Shown here piece after piece: positions 11,729 through 13,278 of a DNA stretch of 13,278 bases; position 1 is the stretch's first letter, and each line of letters begins with the position of its first letter. The notes under the pieces are model-generated. The model saw only the letters and a list, made by a program, of their open reading frames with translations, had not been told where the DNA came from and did not search any database. The position numbers and the translations under genes were made by a program. This stretch comes from Anaerolineae bacterium (GTDB lineage: Bacteria > Chloroflexota > Anaerolineae > B4-G1): assembly GCA_030612585.1 (NCBI GenBank), contig JAUWNP010000117.1, positions 1 to 13,278 of the forward strand. Direction: 5' to 3'.

Positions 11729-12598
11729 GTGTCCAAAGTCCACATCGTTACCGATAGTGCAGCCACCATCGAACCGGCCGTCGCCGAACAACTCGGCGTC
11801 ACCATCGTACCACTGACCGTCCACATTGGCCACGAAGAGTACCAGGACGGCGCGGATTTGGACCACGAGGGGCTGCTGCTCCGTATGGCTCGCGACCGTG
11901 TTCACCCCAGGATTGTTGGCCCGACCGCCGAACAGTTCCAACGCTTATACAGACGCCTGCCCCGCCATACCAATCAGATCATCTCGCTCCACTCCTCGGC
12001 CAGCCTCAGCCTCGTTCATCGCGAAGCCCGGATTGCCGCCCGCGACTTCCTGGGGCGCTGCGACATCGTGGTTATGGATTCGGAGACACTCTCCCTGGGC
12101 TTGGGAATCCTTGTGCAGGAAGCAGCACAACTGGCCCGCGCGTCCCTTCCACTGGGCGAAATCGTGCGCCAGATGCGAGGAATGATCCGACGCGTCTACG
12201 TCGTTCTTATCACCGATACGCTAGACTACCTGGTACACAGTCATCTCATCAGCCCAGCCCAGGCCATCCTGGGCACTATGTTGGGCATCAAGCCCTTCCT
12301 GGCAATCGAAGAAGGTGAGCTTATCCCTATGGAAAAAGTCCGCAATCGTGACCGGGCGATAGACAAACTGACCGAGTTCGCCAACGAGTTCTCCCACATC
12401 GAGCAGATGTCCGTCTTGCAGAGCACCCCTTACCCCACGGAGGAGACGAAAATACTGCGAGATCGCCTGGAACTCATCACGCCGGGCCAAGAGCATCCTA
12501 TCCTACTCTATGGCCCATTGCTAGCCTCCCACGTCGGGCCAGACGGGATGGGCCTGGTGGTGTACGAGGGGCCGGTCAAGGAGATGCCACACCCATGA
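11729..12598 (+). CDS. DegV family protein, FakB-like fatty-acid-binding partner
   Basis: The 289-aa DegV fold protein begins with a GTG and has CGGAGG 4 nt upstream. The N-terminal V-H-I-V-T-D-S (D9, S10) and I-S-L-H-S-S-A-S-L-S match the fatty-acid head-group pocket of DegV/FakB proteins. L-G-I-K-P-F-L-A-I-E-x-G and K-V-R-N-R-D-R-A match the second lobe, and S-H-V-G-P-D near the end matches the usual H-x-G-P-G. The stretch that normally reads Y-L-K-x-G-G-R-I is Y-L-V-H-S-H-L-I here. FakB proteins carry fatty acids to FakA for phosphorylation, and the preceding fakA gene fits this. Its stop overlaps the recG start as ATGA. Confidence 0.9.
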   Translation: MSKVHIVTDSAATIEPAVAEQLGVTIVPLTVHIGHEEYQDGADLDHEGLLLRMARDRVHPRIVGPTAEQFQRLYRRLPRHTNQIISLHSSASLSLVHREARIAARDFLGRCDIVVMDSETLSLGLGILVQEAAQLARASLPLGEIVRQMRGMIRRVYVVLITDTLDYLVHSHLISPAQAILGTMLGIKPFLAIEEGELIPMEKVRNRDRAIDKLTEFANEFSHIEQMSVLQSTPYPTEETKILRDRLELITPGQEHPILLYGPLLASHVGPDGMGLVVYEGPVKEMPHP

Positions 12599-13278
12599 GC
12601 CAGGTGCGCATTCTCACCGACAGCACATCCGACGTGCCCCCCCAGATCGAGAAACTGACCAAGATCCTCCATCTGGAGGCGGAGAAGTACCAGGACCGGG
12701 CCGTCTTCGGCGGGCTGGCCCGTTATGCCGACACCTGGTTGCAAGAGGCCGAATCTGTCTTCGGACCGGAGGCGGCTGAGTGGGTCCAGACAGTGGCCGA
12801 CCGGTTGCAAGCCTACAGCAGCCTCCCCGACCCTGCTGCCCGCCAGGAAGCCATGGACACTCTGTCAGAAATGCTCCAGGCCGCACCTCCTCTTCGCTCT
12901 CCTCAACGGGAGGAGAAGGAAGAGAGAGAGGGAGAGGGAGAGAAAACAGCCCCTGCTCCGCCTGCACCCACCAGGGCCAGGCCCGTTCCTGCAACACCCC
13001 CCACCCCATCCGCGCCCGCCTATACACGCACCGGCCTCGATTCCCCGGTCACCGCCCTGCAAGGAGTGGGCTCCCAGCAAGCACAGCGGCTGGCCAAACT
13101 GGGCATCGGTACTATCCGCGATATGCTCTACTTTTTCCCCCGCCGCCACGACGACTACTCGCACCTCAACTCCATCAACCGGATCGAATCCGGGGAAGAG
13201 GTCACCATCATCGCCCCGGGCTGGGATGCCGGCGCGCGACAGACCCGGGGAGGCGGCAGTCTCTTCAAGGCCACTCTC
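12595..13278 (+). CDS. recG: ATP-dependent DNA helicase RecG, N-terminal part; cut off by the window
   Basis: The first 228 codons are visible and the frame is open to the edge. Residues 148-185 (S-P-V-T-A-L-Q-G-V-G ... M-L-Y-F-F-P-R-R-H-D-D-Y) and 192-205 (I-N-R-I-E-S-G-E-E-V-T-I-I-A) are the start of the RecG wedge/OB domain that binds branched DNA at stalled forks. The helicase motifs lie beyond the window. Residues 18-95 are a helical extension seen in some RecG proteins, followed by a charged and proline-rich linker (101-145). The first 15 residues (V-R-I-L-T-D-S-T-S-D-V-P-P) look like a DegV N-terminus, not RecG. The ATG overlaps the degV stop by 4 nt, so translation is likely coupled. 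Confidence 0.9.
   Translation, partial: MSQVRILTDSTSDVPPQIEKLTKILHLEAEKYQDRAVFGGLARYADTWLQEAESVFGPEAAEWVQTVADRLQAYSSLPDPAARQEAMDTLSEMLQAAPPLRSPQREEKEEREGEGEKTAPAPPAPTRARPVPATPPTPSAPAYTRTGLDSPVTALQGVGSQQAQRLAKLGIGTIRDMLYFFPRRHDDYSHLNSINRIESGEEVTIIAPGWDAGARQTRGGGSLFKATL

Overview
The window looks like one contig piece from a GC-rich, free-living bacterium, most likely a member of the Chloroflexota (Anaerolineae-like). This placement is inferred from the gene content: a YfhO/GT39 membrane glycosyltransferase operon, a RecG with a long N-terminal extension, GTG/TTG starts, and abundant short tandem repeats inside genes. No rRNA, tRNA, CRISPR array, phage gene or transposase is visible.

Left part (1-5392, minus strand): one operon reads leftward from a promoter with a perfect TATAAT at 5364-5369. 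It encodes a cytosolic GT2 polyprenyl-phosphate sugar synthase, a GT39/PMT-type membrane glycosyltransferase, and a very large YfhO-family membrane protein that runs off the left edge. Both gene junctions are 4-nt start/stop overlaps (GTGA and ATGA). The genes look like a lipid-linked-sugar glycosylation module: GT2 would charge the carrier, and the GT-C proteins would use it outside the membrane.

Middle (5393-9074, plus strand): a divergent promoter drives a leader that holds a possible 28-codon ORF and a terminator-like hairpin. A fused MocA-like nucleotidyltransferase/HAD-IIA phosphatase gene follows. Next come rlmN and rpe, each with its own TTGCCA-N17 promoter and very short or no leader.

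Right part (9075-13278): rpmB (minus) is divergent from a plus-strand run of an Asp23/YloU protein, FakA (DAK2), DegV/FakB and the start of RecG. The order rlmN-rpe-rpmB-asp23-fakA-...-recG matches the Bacillus subtilis rlmN-to-recG neighbourhood, minus the PrpC/PrkC/RsgA genes, with degV where sdaAB/sdaAA sit in Bacillus.

The most unusual feature is the repeat content. Heptamer arrays of four sequence families, an octamer family and a CCAA satellite sit inside coding regions, at protein ends and at a domain-fusion linker. Most coding arrays have unit counts divisible by three and are translated as stop-free 7-residue repeats. The one heptamer family that carries stop codons in all frames lies between genes. 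Two palindromic repeat families (a CCCCTCCCC/GGGGAGGGG element and a REP/BIME-like array) add to this. The first residues of RecG resemble a DegV N-terminus, which suggests a deletion fusion.
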